This document shows, in pieces, positions 23,255 to 38,600 of a DNA stretch of 64,000 nt; the stretch's first letter is position 1; the number at the start of each line of letters is the position of its first letter. Source of the DNA: Galaxea fascicularis (Eukaryota > Cnidaria > Anthozoa > Scleractinia > Euphylliidae); assembly GCA_948470475.1 (NCBI GenBank), contig OX419336.1, forward strand, positions 40,906,381 to 40,970,380, written 5' to 3'. Position numbers and translations under genes: made by a program. The notes under the pieces are model-generated. The model was not told the origin of the DNA. It saw nothing but the letters and a program-made list of their open reading frames with translations, and did no database searches.

Positions 23255-23347
23255 TGATTGGTTAAAGCTCTCAGTAAACAATCATTCTTAATTGATTGAC
23301 AGCAAGGCACTAAGGAACGACGCCGCGACGAGAGGCGAGTGGCAAAC
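23255..23347 (+). promoter_or_regulatory. Proximal promoter/5' UTR of the ZO-like gene (tentative)
   Basis: An inverted CCAAT box (GATTGG at 23255-23260) lies about 90 bp upstream of the ATG, followed by a locally CpG-rich stretch (GACGCCGCGACGAG) and a good start context (AAACATGG). No TATA box. The transcription start is not determinable. Confidence 0.3.
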
Positions 23348-23642
23348 ATGGCTGCGTTGAGGCCGTACCAAAACGCTTTGCTGGAAAATAGAGACATTCT
23401 CCTTAGAGATGTGAGAGCAAAAGATGTTTGTCCGCTGTTGTATGTGAGCGGTGTACTGACTCAGAAAGAAATTGATGACATAAATATCGGACGAACTGCT
23501 CAGGAGCGAACGGAAAGTCTACTCGACCTCCTTCATTACAAGGGCCCGACTGGATTTCAAGAGTTATGTGTTGCACTGGAGGACACTCATCCTCATTTAG
23601 CAGCGAAGTTACGAGCCAAGAATCCTCAAGTTGAAATTCTAG
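23348..23642 (+). other. CARD (death-fold) exon of the ZO-like protein
   Basis: Exon 1 is one helical death-fold domain. Key pieces are [47 protein letters not shown] and [16 protein letters not shown], matching CARD helices 1-5 including the hydrophobic L..L.....L pattern and the GP before helix 5. CARDs assemble by CARD-CARD contacts. CARMA-type MAGUKs carry one; vertebrate ZO proteins do not. Confidence 0.88.
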
Positions 23643-26600
23643 GTAAGGCGTTGTTCGCTGGAATTTAACAGCAAGAATTAAAAGCCCTAGCTTCGTTCCG
23701 CTTTGCTGGAGCAGTGCCCAACCAAGCTTTCGTACAGTATGCGAAGAGCAGCTTAAATTGTTTTCATTAAAAGTTTATTCTTCGTTCTCTACGCGACAAT
23801 TAGTTTTGTTTTTATGCAGGTTTTTTTTTGTTGATACGGATTTATTAATGTATGCAAAGTAGGGTTTCTGGTCCTCGTTTATTGGTTTGAGTCATGACAC
23901 TAAAATTCACCGTTCATACTACGCATATGTTTATCTGGAGGAAACTCGCACTCATTAGCCGTTATTGACCATCTAAACTTTCGCGTGCTGTTTTCTTTCA
24001 GAAAGCAAACCCAGGGACAGCTATCCAACATATTCAAGCCCTCGAAGGGTTCGTGATTTCGAGCAGCGAGAAAATAACAATAACGAATTTTACAGCGGTA
24101 AACGAGACCGCGACCATTACACTCCACCCGAAAGAAACTTCCAACACGAAGAACCAAGAAGGGACATGAGAGGAGAAGGACACGAGCGTTCTAGCTCATA
24201 TGATAGAGGACGCCAATACTCTCCATATATATCGGATGGACGAAACTACGCTGAGAATGAGAACGGAAGCGAGCGAAATTATCGCAAGTCCGTTGGGGAC
24301 TCCGAGGTAAGCTTTCATCAGATTTCAAAACCTACGCTTCAACTGTTTTTGTTTTGTACAGTCTTAACTTCTTCGCTCAACATCAATTAACCTCAGTGCA
24401 ATCAGTTTCGTAGCACAACGAAAACTAAGTGTGTTTTTTTTGTAGTGTATTTTCAGTGCTAATCTACACGCTTGGTTTATCTCGGAATATGATAGGAGTG
24501 CGGTTGTACGTAGATGTTGTGTGTGAAATTGACAATGAAATATTTTCGAAGCTCGGAATTTCGAGTATGCGTGCTTTTCAGCGTTTCGCGAGCGCGTGTG
24601 GTTACGAAATCGCTTTGTGTGGGTTGCGAAGTGTAGATCACTTCCAAAATTAGTTTTCTGGGATTGTAAAATTCACTCCGTTGTTTGTGGTAAAGTTGAG
24701 ACACGATTGCCTATCTCGAAGCGGTGTTGATGTCGGAAGGTTAATTCGTATTTACTACTGTAGTAAACGACGCGATAGAGAATCGTGTGTCTATCTCTTA
24801 GGCCGTGACTTAGAGGTTATAACAGTCAGGCTTTCAGTCATTGATTGTTGCGGTGGACTCTTATCCGTGGTGTGATAAATTCTTCGGTTGAGTTCCATTT
24901 TGTTTTTCCGACACGGGTTAGTTCAATTTCAAAATGTAGTTCGAAGCAACACGGCTGTTTCTCTGTATCTTTGTTTGACTTTTGGCAGCTATGCAAGATA
25001 GACGTTTGCACTGTTGAGTTTTCGAAAAAGTAAATCAATTTTACTGGTATGTTAGTGTTGAAGTTGAACCCCACCTTTTGACGGTCTTGGTTCACTAAGT
25101 TTTTGAAAAACAACAAAATTTTCTTCGTTTTTACCAATTCACCAGGTTACCACTGCACACGCACGCTAAGTGAGCGTTTCTCCTTCGTAAGTTTCCCATT
25201 TTCCGCAGCTTGTACACGTTGAAAATAATACTCGAACATCCTTCATAGATCGTTGGCTTTTCTGTCACCCAGATTTATGGGCGGACGCAACCTTTAAAAC
25301 TCCCTTCAAGAGTTAACAAAAAGTATCTTATCATTAAATAGCATCACGAAGCTGTTTTGAAACTAAACAGAGGTCAGAAGCTCCAGCAACTTGTTATCGT
25401 TTCTAACTGGGTACCCAACTGAATATTGTCACGTCCTTGTCCGCAATATTCGCGTCTATCTACTGGACTCTCTTTATTGTGTTTCTTTTGTGCCTTTTAA
25501 ATGCTTTTTGTTGTGTTTTTTTGTTTACCTTTCTGCTAAGACGCTTCTGCTCGGGTTGTTAAATATATTTGCAAGTAATAAGGTAAAATATATTTGCACG
25601 GCAGAATGTGATATTGTACTGGTTTTCAGCTACCTTGATTTTTATGACCAAAATGTGAAACACTAATGGCGTGTTGCATGTTTTCTTGATGCTTTATTTC
25701 TGGATCTGTTTATCGACCAAAGTAAGCTACTAAGTTTTTCTCTCGGGTATTTAGTTTCCTGGTTGGCAAGCAAGATGCTAGATGTGTCAAGTAGTCACAA
25801 TAATTGCAATAAATTACTTGCCTTTGTCGAATGTACGTTTTGTAGAGTTTTTGTTCATAGCATTTTTCTCGTATTGAAAATAATTGCTCATGGTATTAAT
25901 AGGGAAGATTAAATATTTTTTTATGAAGGGAATTGTTTTGTTAAGTGGATTTTTTCCAACCTACCTGTTGCAATATCTATTTTTAATAACATTATTTTTG
26001 GCTTGCATGGTCACTTTGAAACAGGAATCACACTGCTTTTGACCCACCTGTGGTTATAAAACAAACTTTTGAAAAAAAAAAAAGGTTTTTGAATTTACAT
26101 ATGAGATATCCTGGTGAGTCGGAATTTCATCATGGTTTCCATTTGTTCATGTTTGTTTAGCACAGTTGTCTCAACAATTTTAAGTAGATAGAATTTCATA
26201 GTAGATCATACAGTACATTTGGGTACTAGTACTGTTTGTATGTTGTAGTTCATGCTGTACAATAATCAGTGTTTAGGGGGGAACTTGCACTGACAAATTA
26301 AGGAGGAGGGAAAATAATCAGCCTGTCACTCCAACATATATGTTGTACAGCATGAAGGGTTTTGTATGATTTGACCTGTTGTTTTGGTCTGAGAAAGAGT
26401 TTCTTAATTATTCCCCAAGACATTGGCTTCTTTATAATGGGAAAAGAAAGAAAGAAAGAAAGAAAGACGATTTTGCTTTGTGAGTTGCCAAAAATCTTGC
26501 AATCATTTATACAAACAAACTCCTGTATGATTGTTGTCTTCATTGTAGAGATTGGCAGAATATGGAAAAATCATGTTCTGCATTTTTCTTTTGCCTTAAC

Positions 26601-29600
26601 TGCATTCAGTTGCTTTATTGCAATCCTGTGATTATTTGGAAAACAATTGTGTGGTTAAATCTCATTTAATGATAGTAACTTTGTGGAGTGTATAAATCAG
26701 TTCATTTTGGCATATTCGTGACCTTTTGCAGTGATTGACTGCAAAAGGTGCAGATTTCCTAATGTGACGAGAGATACATGTTGTCCATTTTTTGCCACAA
26801 CGTTGTAGTGAGAACGAGGAAGTTGTTTGTATTTGCGCTGCGAAGCAAAAGCTGAAAAAATCTGCAAGTGTTTCAGCCAGCTCAAGGGTTTTTTGTAAAG
26901 TTTTTTTGTGTTTTGGACAAGAATAAATTAAAATGTAACTAAAGTTTAAAGATTTAATAAGCTTCAGGTGAAAGGAAACCACACTCGTTATGGAAGAATT
27001 AAAAATTATCGAACAAATGTCTTGAAATTCAACAAATAAGCAACGAAGCTGGTGAAGTTCTAAACTGCTTTTTTATGTACAGCAAAATATCCCACTTGTT
27101 GATTAATGTCTTGGAGAGATCAAGATTGATTACACCTTATATATATAGATGCACCTTGAGTGAGGTAGGGAAGTGATGTCGTAATAATGTGCCCTGTGAA
27201 CAGAGTCTCCTTCAATGTTCCCAGAGAAATCGGGAAAAGAAGGGAAACCGCTAACAGCCTCAACAATTCCTATTGAGCATGCTGCAAATTCAAATGTCAA
27301 ATGTCTCAAAATTGGAATCCTATGAATTTATTGTTCTCTCATCTCCCTATATTAATTTCTAGTGGTTGATGCATTTTAATGAACTTTTTAGGTGTGACAT
27401 CACTTTTAGAGAGAGAACAAATTAAGTTGTTTGTCTGAGTTACAGCCCTTCGTCACTGATCTGTAACCTCATTTGAGCGTGTTGTTCTCAGCATGAAATC
27501 TTGGGTAGAATTTCAGACTGGTACAACTTAACAAGGAACCAAAATGACTCTTATTTTTAATTTAGTAAATGTGATAGTCGCACACTGTGACTGTTTATCT
27601 CTTATGATATTTTATGAATTCTTTACCCTGTGAAAATATTTAATAGCTTTGAGTAGCATTTATAGTGTATCAAATTGTCTTCTCAACATGTGATGGTATA
27701 ATGTCTGTCTTGATGACTGAAGGAATTTGCACACCAGGATAATATACAAAAAATTGTGTATTCTTCCAAATTGCATTTTTCAGGAAAGATCTTGAATGTG
27801 TACAGTTGTAAACAAGGTCGTGACCTCGAAAGAATCAATATATATGTCTTAATTCAGTGGCCAAGCTCTCCATTCTTGTAAGCTGTTCAATAATAATTGT
27901 TGTATTTTGTGACCAAACCTAGTTTGAGCATATGATCAGTGAGTTGCTTTATTTTTGACAGCATCATTATGTTTAAAGAAATACTGCTCCTAATTGTATA
28001 TATGTACATGTATCTGATTCAGTGTTTGTTGTAAATGAGTTTTAATTTGTATTTAAAATAATAACAATTCAGTATTTCTTTAAGGTCAGGCATTTGTGTA
28101 GTCAAAATGGTCTTGTTGTTTTGCTTGAAAATTAGCACAGACTCTCCTTACTGAAATAATTTTTTATGCATTGGATACAATTTAAGAGAGTTAGCAACAG
28201 TATGCATACTGTAGTTAGCAGGATCTACATATGTATGTGGAGCAGGATTCCTCGTGTTCTCTGATTGAAAGGCATTTTTTTTAGCAGGAAGGGTGAGCAT
28301 TGAGTCTGTACAGCTATTATGCATGTCATAAAAGGCTGTTTCCCCCTGGTTGTAGATAATACTAAATTTTAGTACTATGCTTGTACCACAAATACCACAA
28401 ATATATATTGTAAATGTGAAAGTGATCCATCAAGATTGACAATTTTTTTTTTTTTAACCAAAGAAATTTATTGGGGCACAAAGCTTAACACATAGGTTTA
28501 ATTTTATTCATTTTCCTTCATGTTTATATGCTAAAATAGAAACAGTGACATCTTAACTTCAGTTTAAGTCTTTTAGTGTTTTATGTTAAACAGGTGTTTT
28601 CCTAAGAGTTGATTATTCAAAGATTTTGATTCTTTTCTGGTCATTTTTGCACTCCACTCAGAGGAGTGACAGCATCTGTTTTTACATGTATTTATCAATA
28701 ATGACAAGATCTACAAAATGGAAAGCAGATTTCAAAATGAGTTTCTAAGGAGAGCTAAAAAATATTTGGGGCACCATTTTTTATTTTCTAGGGGTGTTTA
28801 TTATCAAAATATTCAATCTGTTTCCATGTTTAAATGTAAGTGACACTTTAGCTGGTTTGTTTGCCTTGATTGGTGACAATTCTCTTAGCTTACATTTAAA
28901 GAATGGAGGGCAATGAGTGATGAGAATTCATGTTTTAAATTGTAAGAGATACAACACTGCCTGACATTATCTTTGCCAGTGATTGCTGCTTAATGGCAAG
29001 AACGTGCTTTCATGTGGAAACTTTGTTTTCACTTGTATACAGGTGTAATTGTCATTCTGTGTCCAATCTTGAGGGAAGTCAGTGTCACATTAAAAAAGGA
29101 ATATAATTTGGCACGTACATGTACAGACACTTAGAAATAGGCTGCAACCAAACAAATCATGTGAAAATGAAAAAAATAACAGTCAGTAAAATATTGATAT
29201 TAGAGCCTAATGTATATAGTTCCTGGCCTTATCAGCAGGGCTGGACTTTCAGGAAAAAATCTTGGGCCAGCTGGCCCCTAAGTTTTCAGATTTAGTCGCC
29301 AGCACAAGTATTTTAGTCTACCAAAAGTGAAAATTAAGTTGCAGGCGAAAAAAATCTAGTCGCATTGGCGACCCCAGCAGTCGCAACGTCAAGCTCTGAT
29401 CAGTAAAAATTATTTCAGAAATTAAGTCGAGACATTAGCACTAGAAATGGGCTTTTAAGAGCACTTTAAAATTGTTTTTGGTAAACATCTTTGTTGACCT
29501 TAGTTAATGGGTTTTCAATTTTTAAGCTGTCAAGATAAAGGGTTCAGACAGATAATTTTATTTTGGGGGGAGAGTTGGCAGGGCCATAAGACAATGTGCA

Positions 29601-32600
29601 TAGCTTTCAGGTTTCCTGATAAAAAAGAAATTTAGGTACCATAAAATGACTTTAGAAATCCTTCATAAACTAGAGGGCAAAAATTGCTCAACCACAGCTC
29701 CAACCAAAACATACATGTACTTGTGCATATGTTCACTTGTTCACCTTAACATGAAAGAACTTTTCAACTCTGTGTTTTGTTAGATACAATGGCAGTTTAG
29801 TGAGATGGCTGATGTCTTGTGTTCTGAATGTTTTGAATATCTGCATATAAAACCTGGTTACATTATGCATGCTACTTATTGGTCTAGCTGTGGTGTTTCT
29901 CAAAACTCTCTTAAATCAGTGAACATTTTAAATTTAGTTTTGACGATTCCACAGTGATTTTCAAGTTCAAATGTAAGGATGGACATCTTAGAATTCAGCA
30001 TATAGCTTTCTTGATCCTTTAATTTGAACTTGTTGTTCAGTTTTATCACTCTTTTAAGATAATTTATTGACTCCATTTTTAATTTGATATGTTTTTGTAC
30101 TTACACAGCCAGAGGATCAGTTTGTGTGGGAAAAGAAGACAATAGTTTTGGGGAAGGTAAATAATTTAGTATAAAAATATTATTAACAGTACATGACCTC
30201 TGTTTTTATTACCAACATACTGTTTTAACTGCAATTTCTCTATCTCTATTAATTTCTCTCACTAATGTGCGTAACTTTATGTCTACAGACATGCAATAGT
30301 TTGTTATCACTTGAAACAATATTGAGCACCAATTCACAGTAAAGGCTTTAAGGCTTTTCTCTGTGCCTTTCTTGCAGGCAAATTCAAACCAAGGCTTTGG
30401 AATCGCAGTTTCTGGTGGAAGAGACAATCCCCATTTCAAGAGTGGCGACACATCCATTGTTGTCTCGGACATTGTCCGTGGAAGCCCATCAGATGGTCTT
30501 TTGAAGTGAGTATCAAAAGAAACTGGTTACTTATAATACTTTTTAATCATCAAGAGAAAGAAGCTCTAATAGAGAAATGCGTAACATTCTAAGTTAGTGT
30601 CCTGTTCTGTTGTGTTTTGATTTTTTTTGTCCTGTGGTGTTCATGAACTTTGATTTTTGAAAATTTGTGAATGTGGTGCATTTTGAGTCCAACATGTGCT
30701 ATGCTGCATGTGTTAGTCTGAATGTGTGAGACAAGAGATTGCTGTACAAATTTCCAAACATGCCATGTACTGCTAAGAGGATTTTAAGACTTCTGACGAT
30801 CTCCTCAGATAAGATGTTTTTTTTTTTCAGTCTGTTTGTGTACAGTATGTGATGCTGCAATTAATTGTTAAGATGTGTATTGACAAGATTTGTGTGCAGT
30901 GTGTTAAGTTTGCATGAGGTATTGGTTTGTTTTACTTAACCTGATCAACTATTTTTTGCAGAGTTAATGACATAATTATTCAAGTGAATGAAGTAAATGT
31001 TGAAAATGTGATGCATTCAGTGGCTGTTCAGGCACTGAAAGATAGTGGTGACACTGTGCGATTGGTAAGTCCAGCTGTACCAAATGAAAACATGTAAAAT
31101 GTGTGTTAAACTTGTGTCAAAAAGTGAGGTTTTCTTGGATTTGTCGTTTGCTTTTAAGATGCTTTCAGTTCCTTTCCCCAGGTGGGGAATATCTCTAGGA
31201 TGATGGAATAGGGCCAGGGAGATTTGAGTGTAGAACATTTATGCATTGCAGAATTCAGAAATATATTAATAATTGTTCTTTTATTATCACGTGCATACCC
31301 ATTATGAATGTGCTTTTATCCCCATCAAGGTTCTACTATGGTGTTAGTGTACAGGTCATTTGCCACATCAACATTGGATTTACCCAGACTCACAAAATAT
31401 CCACTTGCATTATTTGTTAAATCATGTAATGAGATGTGTTACATACTTTAAAATACATGTTTAAATGCAATAAAGTGTCACACGGTTGTCAAAAGTAGCT
31501 GGCAACCGATGAAAGTCACCACTAATTTTGTGTTCCTGGTTAGCTACTCTCCTGGGATATTCCTGTGATTTGCTAGTCCTGGTTTAGTATGGGCAGATGA
31601 AGTACATAAGCACAACATGGGCGTAAGTGTAAGCACAAGTGAAAATAAGCAGAAACATAAGAATGTACCGACTTATTTCTCTTATCCGTTTTCACTAGTA
31701 AAGGCACTCAGCATAAGTATAAGCATAAACACAAGAAAAACAGAACTGCTTGTTTTTCTTATGCTTATGCTTATGCACTCATGAAAACCAGCCTTATAAG
31801 ATAGAAAAATACCCACCTACTTCAACAACCCCGGTATTCCAGAACCTTTTAAATTATATTTCATGAATTGTTTTGTTTTTAAATTTTAGGCCATCAGAAG
31901 AAGGAAGTCTCTGTCATCGGTGAGCAGAGAGGGAGCTAAACTTCCACAGACAGTCACCCTCATCAGGGAACACCAAAACAAAGGTACATCAGTCTTAAAC
32001 ATTGAAATCCAGGTTGTGGTAACATATCCCTTATTTAACATTTTTACAGGTCTGTAAACAAACAGTCTTAAGAGCAACTATCCATGCAGCCTTCTCTGCA
32101 TTTTCATTTAGTTTTGAAGCTACTACAAATGCTCTCTGATGCATTTTATTTATTGTTCAATGTCCGTGTATGTCGTTTCAAATTCTTAGTCTGTTTTATT
32201 GTTTTGTCCAGATGTTAATTAATCTCTCCTTGGCAAGTTTCCATTTTGTTAAGTACTTACAGTATTGAGGCTAAACTGGATCATTGGTGCTTCTGTAATA
32301 ACTATGCAAAAAAACATGGTTTTCAGGGGTCTCATTAGAAGCTGGAAAACCAGCCAAAACTGCAGCTTACTTTGTCAGAATTTACCTCTCACCATGGCCT
32401 ACTCTGTCTAGATTTTCATTCAAATTATAATTACCCTGTTGTTTAACTGACCAATACTCATCTATTTGTTATTAAAAATAGCTTCCTGATCACAGTGTGT
32501 TGTTGAATTTTTATAAAATACACTCAACAGCTTCACACCCCCTGATGGTTTTCAAATTACAGAAGAACTAATCTTTTAAACCTTATTTCTAGGTTATGGC

Positions 32601-35600
32601 TTTTCTCTTGGTGGGTCCATGTTTATTAAGGAGATTGATAAAAATGGCATGGTGGCCAGACAAAATGAATTGAAGCCTGGAGATGTCATCTTGAGGGTAT
32701 GTTTATACTAAAATGGTTTTCACCGTTGGATGGCTTTGGCATACAGCATTGATGTAGATGCAGCAAAGGCTAATAATTATTATTAGAGTTTTTTTTGTAT
32801 GACAAGATTAAACTATGTGTAACCAGAAACTCTCCTTGCTTGGGGGATGTGGCAGTACTATTCCTGAGCATTAATATTGTTTCTGTTGATTTATTACAGA
32901 AAATATTCAAAGGTTACATTTTGCAACAGCGATTTTAGTGAATTTGGCGATTGCCTCTAAACCTTTTTTAAAAGTGAATATTGAACACCTAAATTTGTTT
33001 GTCATGACTTGACATACTTGGATAAAGGTAAACTTGTGATGTTGTGATGCAAGAGTTCTGTTATGTTTTTGCATATTAACCACTTGATAACTTTTGATTG
33101 GTTGTTGGTTATTTCAGATTAATGACCGAAAGACGGAAGAAATGAGCCTGAGGGAAGCCATTGAATGTGTTCGCCGTTCCAACAGACTTGATCTCTTGGT
33201 GCTAAAAGATGACCATCTACCTCCCAGCTACAGCACCCATTCTCTGCCTGCATCATTCAGAAATAAAGCAGGTAGAGAAAGGGACATGCCAAACGGGTAT
33301 GGTGAGGAACAGGAGCCAGAAATTCCTGCAAGGTTGGTTGGGTATCGTTACTGTATGCTTGGATATCTCTAGAGTATTTTTACTCTTGAGTTTAAGGGCT
33401 TGGCCCAAGGATTTTCCCCTTGTATTTTGAGGTATATCCCTGGCTACTTTGATATAAAACTAGCATGTTGACTTCACTACAGCAACTCAAATCCCTGCCT
33501 ATTTTTTGTAAATCTACACCTACTTTAAAAATAAGTGACAGCCCTGCTTCTGCTTTGTCATAATGAGAACTTGCACTAAATTCTAATTTCAAATCATGTT
33601 GAAGGTGGGACAATTGTGTGGAAAATAACAAACCTTTTGGGCAGATTTAACTCCTTACGTCTGTCAACTCTTAGTTTGCTATAATTGGCATCATCAGTGT
33701 CATATACTGTATAGTAAACTAACTTTTTCTGATGTTTTTACCAGTCTCAGTGGTGAGAAGTATAATTAAGTTTATTGATGTATTCAGAGTGATTGTGGTG
33801 TTGCTTTCTTTCAGGAATTATAGTGAAGAGGACTTGCCAGAGCGACCCCCACCCCCGTTAGATAAAGACAACCTGCCATTTTCAGGTCTGTTCTACAGTT
33901 ACTACCTGCCTTCTTGTACATATGCATTGAAGGAAATCTCCACTCTTATGACAAATTTATGCTAAATTGTTGGAAATAATAAGTAGATTTTAAAACACAG
34001 AAATAAGATTTAAGTGCACAAAAAGTTGAGTATCACTGATGCCTTTTTTCCTGGGTGCGGCCATTTGGTTTACCTGTTGTTTGACACAAAAGATTTCCTT
34101 CTTCATTTATTTCCTGAACCACCAGGTATTTTTGTATTCAGATGTTATAACCATTAGCAGGAAAAAAGAATCAACTTCTGTTTAAGAAAAGATGTGATTA
34201 CAGAAGAGTGAAGAGAGAGATGAAGAATTTGAATAAGATCTTTTTTTTGCTTTGCATCATTCATGTGTTGATTGGACACATCATCACTTGTTCTTCTACT
34301 GCACAGGAACATGTTAGGTTGAAAGCACATATATTGTTAAGTTAATATTGAATCTTTACCTGATGGCATTTTTTGCTAATAAGAAAGAGAGAAATTAAGA
34401 GACACAGAAAATAAAGCTTTTGGTTGCTTTAATCCCCCCTCAAACAGCAGCCCTTAGCCATAACACCAGTACACCGAGATAGGAGTTGATAGAATGTGAG
34501 GAGAAATTTTATAAATTAACGTGGCTGTTGTTGATTATCATTTAGAAACCAGCTGGAAAAGACCCAACACTGGAGAGAGAGTGTCTGGTTTTGTGGATAG
34601 GGAGGAGCCATACAGAATTGTGGAGAGTTCACAGCAGGAATCAGAGCCAGATTTCCCAAAACCGGCAGAAGGTGATAAGAGATTTTGCCATCATTTGTCT
34701 CCCATGATATTAGTGACTTATATCTACCACTCTGACCATTAACAAAATATAGAATAGTGGTAATGACTATGATGACAACCCACTCCGTGATTGTATTAGG
34801 TCGCACTGACAGTAAGCCAGTATAACCACTAAAGGTACATGTATATGGCAGGGTAGCATATAGCTTTCATGTTTTTGGAGTAAACTGACATACCTGCCAT
34901 TTTCTGTCACATGATACTCAACGATCATTTTGTGATGTAATAGCTCCAAACACTAATATTGTATTATTATACATTAGTGTCACCAGCTCGATTTTGATTG
35001 GCTATAAGCACGCAGCTAATTCTTGCTAGCTCTGTTTCTCTTACGTCATACCTACAGACCATAGTTTTTATATATGTAGAATTGACGTCATACCTACAGA
35101 CAATAGTTTTATGCATGCAGAAGTGACGTCAACTAATACACTAACCAGCAGTTTGATCAGTTTTGTTATGGTGGAGTCGCCAGTGCAGCTCAGGAATATG
35201 CACAATAAAACAATTATTGGATTCGGTTTTCGCATGATAGCAATAATTATCAAGGCCTCAGTTTGTGTTATCCGCCTCAGCCTTTGGCTTCGGCAGATAA
35301 CACAAACTTTGGCCTTGATAATTATTGCTATCGTGCTCAACTTCATCCAGTAATTGTTAATTAATCATCAATGTAGGGTGCTGAAATTGCATGCTAACTG
35401 TAATTGTCTATTTCAGTTACATACACACCTGGTCGTTTAAGTTCTTGGGGACGTGAATCTCCTGTAAATGACTCTCGTTACGTGGATTCCACCTCTAGTT
35501 CACCTCGCAGTGAACGACGCGACATGGATTCCATGGATCGTCGAAGATACAGAGGGTATGACCAGCATCTGATATCTCTTTTCTATGTTTCTACTCATTT

Positions 35601-38600
35601 GACATCGTGTAAGGGTACAACAACATTAGGCCCTGTAGGATATAAATTTCTGGTGATCATTCAAAGAATTGACATTTGTGTACAGCTACCAGAATGCATT
35701 ATTCAGTTTTTCTTCTCATTTAAAATTTGAAATCCCAGTGGAATGTAAGTGATCACAGCCTTTTGGTGGGGACTGTCTAAAACAAAATTAATGAAGTAAT
35801 AAATAATATTGTGACTTGAAAATGCCCTTTTCTGGGATATGATCATTCCTGTCACTTTTAAATGCGCTAATGTATTGCATAGGGAAATAGTTCTCCAATC
35901 TGGTCTCTTCCTGTCAAAATTTACCAGCCGCATTCAGTTCCTTTTGTCTACACTATGCCTCTATTTCCGCACGACTCTCCACTATTCATATTATCTGTAC
36001 GTACAAACACATTTTGAACCAAGATTTTGCTTTTGTTCCAGTGATGCTCGTCTGGTGTCTTTCCGTAAGAGTGGAAGTCTTGGCATTCAGGTGTCTGGTG
36101 GAAACAAAGCTGGTATTTTTGTAGCAGCAGTAAAGGAGGGAAGCCCAGCATACAATGAAGGCCTCCGAAAGGGAGACCAAGTTATGATGGTATGTAGTGA
36201 GCATCACTGTGTGCAAATTTGTCTTAATGTTATCATATCTTTGTTTTGCAACGTACCCATCTACTTTTCCAGTACTTGCAGCAAAGTTTTCCTGTCCCAA
36301 TGAGAAAGAACTTTTACCATGATTGCAAATGTGTATTTTATAGGCCAATGACATTGATTTCAAAGACATCACTCGTGAAGAAGCTGTGTTGATTCTGTTG
36401 TCACTCGGAGATGAAGTCAACCTTTTGTGCCAGTACAGAAGACAAAGTAAGTATGGCTGAGACTTGAAGACAGCAAGACATTTTATTGTTGGAAGAGTTT
36501 AGAACAGTTATATACACTGTACACATGTCGATTAATCATTCAATTTCCCCAGAGGTTTAACCCTTAAAACCTTGTCATCAATATGGATTTTCTCTTCACT
36601 GAACTCCAGTTGCATCATAGGCATAAGTTGGGAGAATCTGCTCAATAATCAGAGCATTTAATCTCTTGTGATTACTTTGTGCATTCTCAAAAAACTACAG
36701 GCTTTTACTATGTATTCTGGAAGGCACGGCAACTCGAAGCATTCTATTTTTTTTTTCATTGAATTGCTGTGAAATGCGTAAGACAGATACATGTGAAATG
36801 CCACGCCAAAGATGATCTTTAGCAAGTGGATGGTATCTTGTCAGTATTGTTAAGCATCTATTTAATGGCATCATTGATATAATGAAGTTTAGGTCCATTT
36901 TTACAGTTACTTTCCTGTTGAGTGATATGTTCTTGTTTTTTATTTTTTGTTTTTTTCCATTTTGTGCGTCTCAAAACACATGAATGACATGACCTTCTTA
37001 TTTTGTTGCAGCTTATGACCAGATCAGCAGGGAATCAGGAGATTCCTTTTACATCAAGTAAGTTATTGTATTCAGAAATTCTGATCTGGTAAGCAACAAT
37101 GATTTCCCTGTTTTCCTGATTGGTTCTTAACACAACATGACTTGTGATTTCTTGCAGAGTTCATTTTGACTACGATCAAATGAAAGACAGTGAACTATCT
37201 TTCCAGCGTGAAGATGTTTTCCATATTTGGGATACCATGCATGATGGAGTGATAGGATCCTGGCGTGCACAAGTTGTCACGAAGACTGGGCAGGAAACAG
37301 GAATGGGAATTATTCCGAACAAATCCAGGTAATAGAAGATGTTATTTAGTCAGACAGACATGTAAATTTAACCTTAAGCTAGGTCCTGACATCAACATAC
37401 ATATTCTTTTAACCAGTCATGTTATATTTTTTATAGTACTAGTTCAGAGAATTTGGTTAAACATTTCTTTTAATCAGTTAACCTGTGTAAGATGTAATGA
37501 TGGCACTGTGATTGACAGTCCATCAGCTAAAAAAAGCAGGCATATGAAAGGTCTCTCCATGTTTGAGAAGGAGCAATTGGTGCAACAGATGCTATAGTGG
37601 AAAAGCCAGAAAACCAAAACTCCTGTAACACGTGGGTATGGAAATTGACGCAGTCCCTTTTAAAAGGGTAAAATACTACCCTGAATGACTCCTTTTTAAA
37701 TGTCAGCACTCTGTTTTACAAGGAGCATCAAATTGTCTTGCCATATGAAATTTGAGGGGTGCTATCCACATGTTCCTTTTGTTTTAGAAACTGAACTCTG
37801 TGAAAAAGATGTAAGTTTACAAAACGATTTGTGTGAAGCATGATATGATAAACAAAAGTTTTTGTACACTGTACTGTATCTCTGTTCTGGTCATTCAGCA
37901 GGAGATGCTTAAAGTGCAGGGGCTTAGGGGTGGGACCTAGATACCCCCCCCCCCCCCCCCAACCACCTTCATTACCTTGATCACCAAAGACCATTATTTA
38001 ACATGTCCAATTTTTTGTAAAAAAATTTTTTATGCTTGACTTTGATAAATTCCAAACTGAGCTTTCACCACTGAAATGGAGTCTTTTGTTGCCATTAATT
38101 AATTTTGTTGTGGTTCCTTGTAGGGCTGAGCAGCTTGCGCAAGTGCAGCACAAAGTAGAAGAAATGACACCAAGGAAGGGAGATGCTAATTATGGCAGCC
38201 TGAAAAGAAGCACTTCCAGAGGTGGAACACTCAAAAAATACAAGTTTGTTTCATCAGATCACTTGGATGAAGAGTCATTCAGTAAGTCAGATGTCATTCA
38301 TGAGAAAGTCAAAAACAAATGAAAAAGAGACTTTTTGTGGCTTTTCAGGGGCAGTAAACGTAAGAAACAAAATATTTAAGAATCCCAACTGGCAGGACAC
38401 AGAGCAGTTGGCTATTTACATATATTGCTTAGGACCGTGAAGCAACCCGAGCTAGTAGCCAGAGCAGAACTTGAATGTGGCTTCTCTGCATTTCAAGTCA
38501 AGCACTCTAACCCCTCAACCACATCACCTATATTACAGTGGGAATAGCTGCAATTCTTACCCCATTTTCAGCTTTATTGTTTGTTTTCCCTTTTTGCTGT

